Shown: positions 26,329-34,544, counted from the first letter of the stretch. The stretch: DNA of 64,000 bases from Methylobacterium sp. J-067 (GCF_022829465.1 NZ_JAKSXZ010000146.1:496001-560000), one strand, 5' to 3'. The notes: generated from the sequence alone by a model not told the origin. A program made the numbers and translations.

Positions 26329-26871
26329 ATGTCTGAAACCGCGCCGACATCGCAATTGGACTACATCGAACGCACCGTCGACGTCGTCGCGGCCTATGTC
26401 TCGAACAACTCAGTGCCCACCACGGAACTGCCCGCCCTGATCGCCAGCGTTCACGAGGCGCTGAACCGGGTCGCCTCCGGCCCCGTCGCCCAGGCGTCGG
26501 AATCCGTCGAGAAGCCGACCCCCGCCCAGATTCGCAAGTCGATCCGCCCCGATGGCCTGATCAGCTTCATCGACGGCAAGTCCTACAAGACGCTGAAGCG
26601 CCACCTGACCAAGCACGGGCTCGATCCGCACACCTATCGCGAGCGCTACGGCCTGCCCGCCGACTACCCCACGACTTCCGCGAACTATTCCGCCCAGCGC
26701 TCCGCCCTGGCGAAGAGCCTCGGCCTCGGCCAGCCCGGCCGGTCGGGACAGGGCGCCGACGCCGTCGACGAGATCGAGGAAGAGGCCGCCCCGGCCCCGC
26801 GCGGGCGCCGCAAGGCCGCCACCGCCGCCGCCAAGGGCCGGTCCAGCCGCAAGACGGCCGAAGCCGAGTAA
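26329..26871 (+). CDS. MucR/Ros family transcriptional regulator lacking the zinc cysteine
   Basis: A 180-residue DNA-binding regulator. The N-terminal part (about 10-65) resembles the MucR oligomerisation region. The DNA-binding domain is PAQIRKSIRPDGLISFIDGK followed by SYKTLKRHLTKHGLDPHTYRERYGLPADYP. At the place where MucR/Ros proteins have a zinc-binding cysteine before the DGK motif, this protein has serine (LISFIDGK), while the two histidines are kept. The C-terminus after about residue 130 is an Ala/Lys/Arg-rich tail resembling histone or nucleoid-protein tails. MucR proteins act as global repressors or H-NS-like organisers of exopolysaccharide, motility and cell-cycle genes. The start at 26329 has GAGGG 8 bases upstream. 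Confidence 0.88.
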   Translation: MSETAPTSQLDYIERTVDVVAAYVSNNSVPTTELPALIASVHEALNRVASGPVAQASESVEKPTPAQIRKSIRPDGLISFIDGKSYKTLKRHLTKHGLDPHTYRERYGLPADYPTTSANYSAQRSALAKSLGLGQPGRSGQGADAVDEIEEEAAPAPRGRRKAATAAAKGRSSRKTAEAE

Positions 26872-26950
26872 TACTTGAGAGAAACTTCCCCCGGCCCCAT
26901 GGCGGCGCAACAATCTCTGGTTGCGTCGCCTGGGGTCGGCCCGGGCCGTC

Positions 26951-28384
26951 TCAGGCGGCGATGCGCCCGTCCAGGGGGAACACCTTGGCGGGGTTCATCA
27001 TCCAGTCGGGATCGAACACCCCCTTTACCCGCATCTGCTGCTCCAGATCCTCCTGCGTGTACTGGAAGCGCATCAGGTCGCGCTTCTCGATGCCGACGCC
27101 GTGCTCGCCCGTGAGGCAGCCGCCGACCTCGACGCAGAGCTTCAGGATCTCGTCCCCCGCCGCCTCGGCCTTCTGCAATTCGCCGGGCGTGTTGATGTCG
27201 AACAGGATCAGCGGGTGCAGGTTGCCGTCGCCGGCATGGAACACGTTGGCGACCCGCAGGCCGTGGCCCGCGCAGATCGCCTCGATCCGCTCCAGCACCG
27301 GCCCGAGCTGCCCGGTGGGGATGGTGCCGTCCATGCAGATGTAGTCGGAGATGCGGCCCGTCGCGCCGAAGGCCGACTTGCGGCCCTTCCAGATGGCGGC
27401 CGATTCCGCCTCGGAGCGGGAGACGCGGATGCTGGTCGGTCGGAAGTCGGCGGCGATGGCCTCGATCCGCGCGAGCATCGCGTCGCACTCCGCCTGCGAG
27501 CCCTCGACCTCGATGATGAGCATGGCCTCGGCGTCGCGGGGATAACCGGCCTTGGCGAAATCCTCGGTGATGAGGATCGCGTTGCGGTCCATGTACTCGA
27601 TGGCCACGGGGATGATGCCGGCGGCGATGATCGCGGCGACGCAATCCCCCGCATCCTCCACCTTCGAGAAGCCGACGAGGACCGGCCGTGCCCCCTCGGC
27701 GGCGCGCAGGATGCGCACGGTCGCCTCGGTGACGATGCCGAGCTGCCCCTCGGAGCCGCAGACGAGGCCGAGGAGATCGTAACCCGCCGCGTCGAGATGG
27801 TCGCCGCCCAGTTCGACCACGGTGCCGTCGTTCATCACCAGGGTGACGCCCATGAGGTTGTTGGTGGTCACGCCGTATTTCAGGCAATGGGCGCCGCCGG
27901 AATTCATGGCGATGTTGCCGGCGATGGTGCAGGCGAGCTGGCTCGACGGGTCGGGGGCGTAGAAGAACCCCTCGTGCGACACCGCCCCCGAGATGGCGAG
28001 GTTGGTGATGCCGCTCTGCACCCGGGCGAGCCGGTCGGCGAAGTCGATGTCGAGGATCTTCGTCATCTTGGCGGTGCCGAGGATGATCGCGTCCCCTTGC
28101 GCGATGGCCCCGCCCGCGAGGGAGGTGCCCGCCCCGCGCGGCACGACCCGCACGCCGTTGGCGTGACAATAGGCCATCACCTTCGACACCTCCTCGGTGG
28201 TCGAGGGCAGCACGACGGCCAGCGGCATCTGGCGGTAGGCGGTGAGCCCGTCCGTCTCGAAGGCGCGGCGCTCGTCCTCGGAGGTGATCAGCGCCTCGGG
28301 GGCGACGAGGGGCGCGAGGCCGGCGACGATCTCGTCCCGCCGCGCGAGGATGGCGGGGTCGGGCTCGGGGAAGCGAATGGTCAT
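26951..28384 (-). CDS. glcD: FAD-linked oxidase, glycolate oxidase subunit GlcD-like
   Basis: Flavoprotein of 477 residues that oxidises a 2-hydroxyacid such as glycolate or D-lactate. It has the N-terminal FAD-binding-4 motif VRVVPRGAGTSLAGGA near residues 78-93 and CTIAGNIAMNSGGAHCLKYG. The C-terminal FAD-oxidase motifs are NVFHAGDGNLHPLILFD and CLTGEHGVGIEK. The ATG at 28384 has GAGGGA 5 bases upstream on the minus strand and fits the family start; an in-frame ATG at 28429 is less likely. The partner subunits glcE and glcF are not adjacent. It is divergent from the kdsD-like gene across 144 bp. Confidence 0.9.
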   Translation of the reverse strand: MTIRFPEPDPAILARRDEIVAGLAPLVAPEALITSEDERRAFETDGLTAYRQMPLAVVLPSTTEEVSKVMAYCHANGVRVVPRGAGTSLAGGAIAQGDAIILGTAKMTKILDIDFADRLARVQSGITNLAISGAVSHEGFFYAPDPSSQLACTIAGNIAMNSGGAHCLKYGVTTNNLMGVTLVMNDGTVVELGGDHLDAAGYDLLGLVCGSEGQLGIVTEATVRILRAAEGARPVLVGFSKVEDAGDCVAAIIAAGIIPVAIEYMDRNAILITEDFAKAGYPRDAEAMLIIEVEGSQAECDAMLARIEAIAADFRPTSIRVSRSEAESAAIWKGRKSAFGATGRISDYICMDGTIPTGQLGPVLERIEAICAGHGLRVANVFHAGDGNLHPLILFDINTPGELQKAEAAGDEILKLCVEVGGCLTGEHGVGIEKRDLMRFQYTQEDLEQQMRVKGVFDPDWMMNPAKVFPLDGRIAA

Positions 28385-28528
28385 GGTGGTCCCTCGGTGC
28401 GCGAGGTGGTCTGGCGTGGGCCCCATCATGCACCCCCGCCGGGGGCTCCGGCAACGGTGGTAGCCGGGTCACAATCCGGCCATGGGGCGACCTTAAGCCT
28501 CGCAGCGACCGAACCGAACCGGAACGCC

Positions 28529-29557
28529 ATGACGCCCTCGGCCGCGCCCGCCCTCTTCGACGAAGCCTTCGACCCCGCCGTCGCCCGCGACGCGGAGGGC
28601 GCGCGCGAACTCGGGCTGCGCAGTCTCACCCTCGGCATCAACGCCCTCCAGGAAGTGACCGCCGCCTTCGACGGCACGCTGGGCGAAGCCTTCGAGCGCG
28701 CGGTGGACCTGATCCTCGGCACCGGGGGCCGGGTGATCGTGAGCGGCATCGGCAAGAGCGGCCATGTCGGGCGCAAGCTCGCGGCGACGCTCGCCTCCAC
28801 CGGCACGCATGCCTTCTTCGTCCACCCGACCGAGGCGAGCCACGGCGACCTCGGCATGATCGCCCGCAACGACGTGATCCTCGCCCTGTCGTGGTCCGGC
28901 GAGACGGCGGAACTCTCCGACCTCGTCGGCTTCTCCCGGCGCTACTCGATTCCCCTGATCGCGGTGACGCGCAACGCCGCGAGCACGCTGGGCAAGGCGG
29001 CCGACGTGGTGCTCGAATTACCGCGCGTGCGCGAATCCTGCCCGCACGACCTCGCCCCGACCTCGTCGAGCCTGATCCAGCTCGCCCTGGGCGACGCCCT
29101 CGCGGTGACGCTGCTGGAGCGGCGGGGCTTCACCTCGGCGCGGTTCCACACGCTCCATCCCGGCGGCACCCTCGCCGCCCGCCTGAAGACGGTGCAGCAC
29201 CTGATGCACGGGGGCTCCGAGATGCCCCTGGTGCACGAGGACGCGCTGATGTCCGAGGTGCTGATCGAGATGGCCGCCCGCCGCTACGGCTGCGTCGGCG
29301 TCACCGGCCCGGACGGGCGGCTCGTGGGCATCGTCACGGACGGCGACCTGCGCCGCCACATGGGCCCGGCGATCCTCGCGACGCCGGCCCACCGGGTGAT
29401 GACCCGCGACCCGATCACCCTGGAGCCGCACAAGCTCGCCCACGCGGCCCTCGAACTGATGAACCGCCGCCTCATCACGGCGGTCTTCGCCGTGTCGGAT
29501 GGCAGGCCGGTCGGCATCCTGCACGTCCACGACCTGCTCCGCGCCGGCATCGCCTAA
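28529..29557 (+). CDS. kdsD: Arabinose-5-phosphate isomerase (KdsD/KpsF type)
   Basis: Converts ribulose-5-phosphate to arabinose-5-phosphate, the precursor of Kdo in lipopolysaccharide. The 342-residue protein has an N-terminal SIS domain (about 40-190) with SGIGKSGHVGRKLAATLASTG, HPTEASHGDLG and SWSGET. A tandem CBS pair (about 205-340) ends VFAVSDGRPVGILHVHDLLRAGIA. The order SIS-CBS-CBS and the conserved HTLHPGG junction are characteristic of KpsF/GutQ/KdsD. The ATG at 28529 gives the normal length. No other lipopolysaccharide genes are adjacent, so it looks monocistronic. Confidence 0.94.
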   Translation: MTPSAAPALFDEAFDPAVARDAEGARELGLRSLTLGINALQEVTAAFDGTLGEAFERAVDLILGTGGRVIVSGIGKSGHVGRKLAATLASTGTHAFFVHPTEASHGDLGMIARNDVILALSWSGETAELSDLVGFSRRYSIPLIAVTRNAASTLGKAADVVLELPRVRESCPHDLAPTSSSLIQLALGDALAVTLLERRGFTSARFHTLHPGGTLAARLKTVQHLMHGGSEMPLVHEDALMSEVLIEMAARRYGCVGVTGPDGRLVGIVTDGDLRRHMGPAILATPAHRVMTRDPITLEPHKLAHAALELMNRRLITAVFAVSDGRPVGILHVHDLLRAGIA

Positions 29558-29563
29558 AGGGCG

Positions 29564-30331
29564 TCAGAGCCGCGCCAGCAACTCCGCCTTCTTGGCCTGG
29601 AACTCCTCCGCCGTGAGGACGCCGCGGGTGTGGAGATCCGCCAGCCGCTCGATCGTGGCGAGGATGTCGCCGCCGGAGCCCTGCGCGGCTTCCGGTGTCG
29701 CGGGCTTCGGCTCCGGGGCCTCCGCGCCGATGCGTTTCAGCGTGTCGAGGGCGATGGGCCCTGCCGACCCGGTGAAGCGCAGCAGGCCGTTCGCCTGCGA
29801 GACGCCCGAGATGGCGTGCTCCCCCGTGTCGTACACGACGACGCCCGCGGCTTCTTCCACCGCGAGCCGCCTGCTCGTCGGGAAATAGGCGTAGCGCATT
29901 CCGTTCTGCGAGCCCGTCGCGGACGGGTGTCCGAGATCGCCCGGCCACCACGTCTCCGGGGAACCCTGCGTCGCGAAGCCCTCCGCCGGCAGGGTGGCGG
30001 CGAGTTCGGTGCAGAGCGCGGCCACCCGCGCCCGCAGGCCGTCGTCGAACATGCGGCCGACCATGGTCATGCCGCCCGCGCTCCATTGGCCCATGCCGCC
30101 GAGATCCGGATGGTCGAACTGCGCCATCCGGCCGTGGCCACGCTCCAGCGCCTGCACGAGGTGGCGCACCGCGTCGAGGCTCACCCCGTGCCGGTCCGCG
30201 ATCGTCTGCAGGCCGGTGACGTGATCGACCCCGCACCCGTCGATGAAGCCCGTCTCCGAGGCCGATTCGGTCTCGCCCATCCGCGCCATGGCCGCACCCA
30301 GTAGGTTGTTGAGGAAGGACAGAAGCGACAC
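29564..30331 (-). CDS. SHOCT domain-containing protein
   Basis: A protein of about 255 residues. Its last 34 residues, DILATIERLADLHTRGVL followed by TAEEFQAKKAELLARL, are a clear SHOCT (short C-terminal) domain, a small oligomerisation module. The N-terminal half contains a helical segment GLQTIADRHGVSLDAVRHLVQALERG and a Gly/Met-rich loop, with no recognised domain. The GTG at 30331 gives an amphipathic N-terminus (SLLSFLNNLLGAAMARMG); an internal ATG at 30289 is the alternative. It follows the nitroreductase gene by 32 bp on the same strand, and ends 6 bp from kdsD. Confidence 0.72.
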   Translation of the reverse strand: MSLLSFLNNLLGAAMARMGETESASETGFIDGCGVDHVTGLQTIADRHGVSLDAVRHLVQALERGHGRMAQFDHPDLGGMGQWSAGGMTMVGRMFDDGLRARVAALCTELAATLPAEGFATQGSPETWWPGDLGHPSATGSQNGMRYAYFPTSRRLAVEEAAGVVVYDTGEHAISGVSQANGLLRFTGSAGPIALDTLKRIGAEAPEPKPATPEAAQGSGGDILATIERLADLHTRGVLTAEEFQAKKAELLARL

Positions 30332-30363
30332 GAGACCGGCCCCACAGGACCGGGAAGCCTCGC

Positions 30364-30966
30364 TCAGCCGGCGTCGGCGGGAAAGGCCCCGGCGATCACG
30401 AAATCGGTGATCGGGCGGCGCCCGTTCGGCGCCTCGCGGGGGCGCTGCTCCTCGGTGAGGTCGGCGGTTGCCATCTTGCGGCCCACGGCGAAGGCCGCCT
30501 CGATCCGGTGATGCTCCGGCAGGCGCAGCACCTCCGGCGCGCGGGCATGGTCGAACCCGGTCATGCCGTGGGCGTGCCAGCCCTGGCGGACCGCCTGGAG
30601 CTGGAAGGCGAGCGAGGCCGCGCCGGTGTCGAAGGAATGGCTGTAGGAGGGCTTCAACTCGTCCCCTACCCGCATCCGGGCGTTCGAGACGAGGAACAGG
30701 ATCGCTCCCGTATCGGCCACCCATTTCTGGTTGCCGGGCACGAGAAGGTCGAAGAAGGTCTGCCAGTGGGCGTCGCCGCGCAGGGCATAGAGGAAACGCC
30801 AGGGCTGGGAATTGTAGCCCGAGGGCGACCAGCGGGCCGCCTCGATCATCCGCATCAGCTCGGCTTCCGGCACCGCCTCTCCGGTGAAGGCCCGGGGCGA
30901 GTGCCGCTCGATGAAGAGGGGGTCGATCGCGTGGTCGGGCGTGCGGGGCTCGGTCAAGGTCGGCAT
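30364..30966 (-). CDS. Nitroreductase family protein
   Basis: FMN-dependent oxidoreductase of 200 residues, normal for single-domain nitroreductases. The family start ERHSPRAFTGEAVPEAELMRMIEAARWSPSGYNSQPWRFLYA holds the FMN-binding residues (RHSPRAF and SGYNSQPW). The middle helix with FDTGAASLAFQLQAVRQGWHAHGMTGFD is also typical. It reduces nitro compounds or quinones with NAD(P)H; the true substrate is unknown. Same strand as and upstream of the SHOCT gene, likely one short operon. Confidence 0.9.
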   Translation of the reverse strand: MPTLTEPRTPDHAIDPLFIERHSPRAFTGEAVPEAELMRMIEAARWSPSGYNSQPWRFLYALRGDAHWQTFFDLLVPGNQKWVADTGAILFLVSNARMRVGDELKPSYSHSFDTGAASLAFQLQAVRQGWHAHGMTGFDHARAPEVLRLPEHHRIEAAFAVGRKMATADLTEEQRPREAPNGRRPITDFVIAGAFPADAG

Positions 30967-31027
30967 CTCCGAAGTGATGGCCGACCATGCCCGAGGGATG
31001 CCCCGCGAGGCAATCGCTGCGCTGCGG

Positions 31028-31261
31028 TCAGCGGATGCGGCCGGGGCGGGCCGGCTCGAACACGATGCGGCGGTGGAACGCGCACCAGCTCTTGCCGTCC
31101 TGCACGGGCGCGCCGCAGCAGATCGCCTGATCGCTCGGCTCGCCGATGATGTACTTGCACACGAAGGCGCCCGACTGGGCGAACGGCACGCGAAGGTCCG
31201 CCGACGGCTCCTTGACGGTCTCGGCGTCCCCGATCTGCGACATGCGGACGAGTTGGTTCAT
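31028..31261 (-). CDS. GcrA C-terminal-domain-like mini-protein
   Basis: A 77-residue protein whose second half, CKYIIGEPSDQAICCGAPV then SWCAFHRRIVFEP, matches the C-terminal domain of the cell-cycle regulator GcrA. That domain has the shape C-K-x4-G-x-P ... C-G-x-P ... Y/W-C-x2-H-x-R-x2-x-x-P. The N-terminal helix-turn-helix of full GcrA, which reads methylated GANTC sites, is absent. In Caulobacter the C-terminal part of GcrA contacts sigma-70, so a free copy might compete with or modulate GcrA; this is inference. The ATG at 31261 has AGGA 8 bases upstream. It stands alone, 61 bp from the nitroreductase start. Confidence 0.7.
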   Translation of the reverse strand: MNQLVRMSQIGDAETVKEPSADLRVPFAQSGAFVCKYIIGEPSDQAICCGAPVQDGKSWCAFHRRIVFEPARPGRIR

Positions 31262-31611
31262 CGGTCGTGTCCTGACGGCGACCGCCCGGGTCGCCTCCTT
31301 CAAGTGCGGAGTTGAAACGCCCTACCGCCGCGCGGGACGAGGCACCCGCTGACGGCAGCGTAGCACCCTAAAACCCGCGTAAAGCCGGTTCGCGACCGGC
31401 GCAGAGCTGTCATGGTACTGTCGTAGCTGGGGTCCAGAGCCTTGAAAACAAGTGCGTGATGCACTGCACGCAATTGACCACAGTGACGGATGCGTAGCTG
31501 ATGGCCGGGGCGTGACGGATTCCGACCGTCGCGATGCCGGCCGCCACGGCCCCCCGTGCATCCGCCGCCGCCCTGTGGTTCATTCGCGCCGTTGATTCAG
31601 ACGGAGCGACC
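31262..31611. other. Intergenic region upstream of mini-GcrA and sseA
   Basis: About 350 bp between divergent genes with no supported ORF. It holds a perfect 6-bp hairpin GCCGGT-TCGCG-ACCGGC near 31384-31400 and a second inverted pair TGCGTG-ATGCACTG-CACGCA near 31452-31471, which could be operators. No promoter stands out. Confidence 0.4.
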
Positions 31612-32454
31612 ATGACGCACCCGCCCCTCGTCCCGCCGGCCTGGCTGTTCGAGCGATTGTCGGCGCCGGACATCGTGGTGCTCGACGCCTCCTGGTATCT
31701 CCCGGCCGCCGGCCGCGACCCGGAGGCGGAATACCGCGCGGCCCACATTCCCAGCGCCATCCGCTTCGACCTCGACGCGATGAGCGACACCGAATCGCCC
31801 CTGCCGCACATGCTGCCCCGGCCGGAGGTCTTCGCCTCGCGGATGCGGGCGCTCGGCATCGGCGACGGGCAGCAGGTGGTGGTCTACGACGGGATGGGCC
31901 TGTTCTCGGCCCCGCGCGTCTGGTGGATGCTTAAGACCTTCGGGATGCGCGACGCGCTGGTCCTCGACGGCGGCCTGCCCGCCTGGACCGCCGCCGGCTA
32001 CCCGACCGAGGACGGCGAGGGCCAGCCGCGCGAGCGGCGGCACTTCACCGCCCGCCTCGACCACGGCGCCGTGGCCGACGGATCGGACATCGCCCGCGCC
32101 CTGGAAGGCGGCACGGCCCAGGTGGTCGATGCCCGCTCCGGCACGCGCTTCCGGGGCGAGGAGGAGGAGCCGCGCCCCGGCGTGCGCCCCGGCCACATGC
32201 CGGGGGCGAAGAACCTGCACTACGCCGCCCTGCAGCGCGACGGCCGGATGAAGAGCCCGGACGAGTTGGCAGAGGTCTTCGCCGCCGCCGGGGTCGACCC
32301 GCGCCGGCCGGTGATGACCACCTGCGGCTCGGGGGTGACGGCGGCGATCATCAGCCTCGCCCTGGAGACGATGGGCCACCCGGCCCGCAGCCTCTACGAC
32401 GGCTCGTGGTCCGAATGGGGCGCCGACCCGCAGCGCCCGGTGGAGAAGGGCTGA
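31612..32454 (+). CDS. sseA: Thiosulfate/3-mercaptopyruvate sulfurtransferase
   Basis: Two-domain rhodanese-fold enzyme of 280 residues that transfers sulfur from 3-mercaptopyruvate or thiosulfate to an acceptor. The inactive N-terminal rhodanese domain (about 10-145) contains EYRAAHIPSAIRFDLD and VVVYDGMGLFSAPRVWWMLKTFG. The active C-terminal domain (about 160-280) has VVDARSGTRFRGEEEEPRPGVRPGHMPGAKNL. The catalytic loop CGSGVTA carries the nucleophilic cysteine and resembles the mercaptopyruvate type (CGSGVTA) rather than the thiosulfate type (CRKGVT). The ATG at 31612 gives the normal family start. Confidence 0.93.
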   Translation: MTHPPLVPPAWLFERLSAPDIVVLDASWYLPAAGRDPEAEYRAAHIPSAIRFDLDAMSDTESPLPHMLPRPEVFASRMRALGIGDGQQVVVYDGMGLFSAPRVWWMLKTFGMRDALVLDGGLPAWTAAGYPTEDGEGQPRERRHFTARLDHGAVADGSDIARALEGGTAQVVDARSGTRFRGEEEEPRPGVRPGHMPGAKNLHYAALQRDGRMKSPDELAEVFAAAGVDPRRPVMTTCGSGVTAAIISLALETMGHPARSLYDGSWSEWGADPQRPVEKG

Positions 32455-32507
32455 AACCCCTCTCGCTCGCGGGGGCGTTGCGACATTCAAGGGAAAGCCG
32501 CCGACCT

Positions 32508-32537
32508 CCCCCTCTCCCCGCAGGCGGGGAGAGGGGG
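32508..32537. repeat. Perfect 14-bp inverted repeat, dispersed-hairpin type
   Basis: CCCCCTCTCCCCGC (32508-32521) and GCGGGGAGAGGGGG (32524-32537) are perfectly complementary with only AG between them. No T-run follows, so it is not a canonical terminator. I recognise the CCCTCTCCCCGC...GCGGGGAGAGGG pattern as a common intergenic hairpin in high-GC alphaproteobacteria. Confidence 0.65.
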
Positions 32538-32616
32538 AACCCGTGCCTTTCGGCCAGGCCTCATGGTACCCCCCGAAGCCGGCGCGCCATTGACGGAATG
32601 CAATCTTCTCGGCGGA

Positions 32617-33591
32617 ATGAATGCCGACCCCGCCATGATTCTCGAAGACCGCCTCGCCCACCTTCCCGTCCGCAAGCGCCGCGACCTGATGCGGGCGATG
32701 ACGATCCTGTTCGAGGAGTTCGAGGAATTCCAGAAGGGCAAGACTTCGCAGAAGAAGAAGCGCGGGCGCATCGTCCGGGTGGTGCTCTACGGCTCACACG
32801 CCCGTGGCGGCTGGGTCGAGGACCGGGCTTCCGGCTACTTCTCGGATTACGACGTTCTGGTCGTCGTGAACCACGAGAACCTCGTGGACGAAGTCGATCT
32901 TTGGGACCCGGTGCGCGACCGGATCATCCAGACCGAGATGCTGAAGCCGTGGCCGCACGCGACGACGAACATCATCGTCCACAGCCATGCCGACGTGAAC
33001 GACCAGATGTCCCGGGGGCGCCCGTTCTTCACGGACATCGTTCGGGATGGGATCACGCTCTACGAATCGGAGGGCTTTCCGCTCGCCGAGCCGGGACCGC
33101 TCACGCCGGAAGCGCGCAACGAAGAGGCGTGGCTGCATTACGAGACGTGGTTTTCGAGCGCTGACCGTTCATTCATCACGGGTCAGGAACAGGCCGCCAA
33201 GGGTCTTCAGGATCTCGGTTGGCGGAAGAGCGCGGCCTTTTCGCTGCATCAAGCCACGGAAAGTTATTATCACTGCGCGCTCTTGGTGCTGACGCTCTAC
33301 AGTCCCCAGCTCCATGCCCTGCGCCGGCTGCGCCCGATGGCCGAGGGCGTCGATCGGCGTTTGGTGGAGGCATGGCCGCGCAACACGCGCCTCGCCCGCC
33401 GCCGCTTCAACCTACTGCACGATGCCTACGTGAAGGCGCGCTATTCGCGCCATTACACGATTTCCCTGGAGGAGTTGGAATGGCTCGCCGAGCGCGTCGG
33501 CGTGCTTCAGCGGATCGTGCGTGAGGTCTGCGCCGAGCCTCTCGGCCCACGCCCGGACGCCTTCCTGGCGCCCTATACGCCTTCCGGCTAG
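32617..33591 (+). CDS. Nucleotidyltransferase-HEPN fusion protein
   Basis: A 324-residue protein with two fused domains. Residues about 20-150 form a minimal nucleotidyltransferase with VVLYGSHARGGW and the metal pair SDYDVLVVV; GS and DYD are further apart than in the usual MntA motif. Residues about 180-310 form a HEPN domain rich in helices (AAKGLQDLGWRKSAAFSLHQATESYYHCALLVLTLYS). A possible R-x4-H (RFNLLH) and the more conserved ARYSRHY segment are present. Separate MNT and HEPN proteins often form toxin-antitoxin pairs in which the MNT partner nucleotidylates the HEPN RNase; here both are in one chain. The start could also be 32563 or 32635. A MITE-like repeat lies right after the stop. 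Confidence 0.82.
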   Translation: MNADPAMILEDRLAHLPVRKRRDLMRAMTILFEEFEEFQKGKTSQKKKRGRIVRVVLYGSHARGGWVEDRASGYFSDYDVLVVVNHENLVDEVDLWDPVRDRIIQTEMLKPWPHATTNIIVHSHADVNDQMSRGRPFFTDIVRDGITLYESEGFPLAEPGPLTPEARNEEAWLHYETWFSSADRSFITGQEQAAKGLQDLGWRKSAAFSLHQATESYYHCALLVLTLYSPQLHALRRLRPMAEGVDRRLVEAWPRNTRLARRRFNLLHDAYVKARYSRHYTISLEELEWLAERVGVLQRIVREVCAEPLGPRPDAFLAPYTPSG

Positions 33592-33595
33592 CAGA

Positions 33596-33674
33596 CTGCT
33601 GCAAGAGTCTCGCCGTCATTGCGAGACCACGATCAGGCGGCCCGGCAGGTCGGTCTGTAGCACTTTTTCAGCAG
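33596..33674. repeat. MITE-like element with imperfect terminal inverted repeats
   Basis: The left end CTGCTGCAAGAGT (33596-33608) and the right end, read in reverse as CTGCTGAAAAAGT (33662-33674), agree at 11 of 13 positions. They enclose about 50 bp without coding capacity. A CTCGC-CGTCATT-GCGAG hairpin near 33609-33626 lies inside. TGCTGAAAAAGT-type ends resemble the termini of some insertion sequences, so this may be a miniature or remnant element, at the boundary of the nucleotidyltransferase-HEPN gene. Confidence 0.4.
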
Positions 33675-33685
33675 CTTGCTGGTCC

Positions 33686-34510
33686 TCACGCCGTCCGCAC
33701 CGCCCGGCGCTTGTCGATGGCGACCCACTGCATCAGCACCACCATCACCACGATGGTGGCGATGTAGACGGCAAGTTGCAGGGCGGTCGGGCGGTCGGTG
33801 TAGCCGACGAGGGCGTGCAGCACGCGGCCCGTCCACGAGTTCTCGGCGATGATCGCGGAGCTGTTCCACACCGTGTGGCCGAGGATGTCGATCACGCCGG
33901 CATTGGCGAGGAACTGCGCCGCCTGCGAGGCGAGGCCCGCCGCCAGGAAGGTGATGAGCACGCTCGTGACTGAGAAGACGTAGCGCGCCGGGATCGAGGC
34001 GAGCCCGAGATAGCTCACCGCCGAGAGGAGCACGCCCGTGCCGACACCGGCCAGCGCGCCGAACTGGATGTCCGCCCCCGAGGTGCCCGAGGCGACGAGG
34101 CCGTAGAGGAACAGCACCAGCTCCGCGCCCTCGCGCAGGATCGCCGCGCCGACGACGATGGCGAGCGCCGCCGCCTCGCGCTGGCCGCTGCGGACCGCCT
34201 CGCCCGCCGCGCGCAATTCGCCGGCCATTTCGCGGCCGTGCTTGCTCATCCAGGTGTTGTGCCAGATCAGCAGCAGCACCGCGACGATCAGCACCGCCGC
34301 GTTGAGGATGTCCTGCCCGCTGCCCTCGAAGGCGTCGGAGATCCGCTCCGCGAACAGCGCGACCAGGGCCGCGCCCCCGAGCCCCCCGGCCACGCCGAGC
34401 AGCACCCAGCGCATCCGGCCGGGAATGCCCCGCGTCGCCGCAAGCACGATGGAGATGATGAGGCCCGCCTCGATGACCTCGCGGAAGGCGATGACGAAGG
34501 CACCGATCAT
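33686..34510 (-). CDS. FTR1-family iron permease (FtrC-like)
   Basis: Inner-membrane high-affinity iron permease, 274 residues with about seven membrane segments. Two R-E-x-x-E motifs, AFREVIEAGL at the start of TM1 and ILREGAELVL in TM4, are the iron-binding signatures of the FTR1/EfeU family. It is the last gene of a four-gene operon (P19 protein, cupredoxin, polyferredoxin, permease) matching the bacterial FtrABCD layout. There ferrous iron is captured by P19, oxidised by the cupredoxin and imported by FTR1. It begins 34 bp after the polyferredoxin gene. Confidence 0.93.
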   Translation of the reverse strand: MIGAFVIAFREVIEAGLIISIVLAATRGIPGRMRWVLLGVAGGLGGAALVALFAERISDAFEGSGQDILNAAVLIVAVLLLIWHNTWMSKHGREMAGELRAAGEAVRSGQREAAALAIVVGAAILREGAELVLFLYGLVASGTSGADIQFGALAGVGTGVLLSAVSYLGLASIPARYVFSVTSVLITFLAAGLASQAAQFLANAGVIDILGHTVWNSSAIIAENSWTGRVLHALVGYTDRPTALQLAVYIATIVVMVVLMQWVAIDKRRAVRTA

Positions 34511-34544
34511 GATGCGTAATCCCTGAAGATGCGCGGGACCCGCG

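Noticed and set aside
26137..26355. 72-aa minus-strand frame overlapping the mucR start
   Set aside because: It overlaps the well-supported mucR start and its ribosome site, and no family is recognisable; probably chance in AT-richer DNA.
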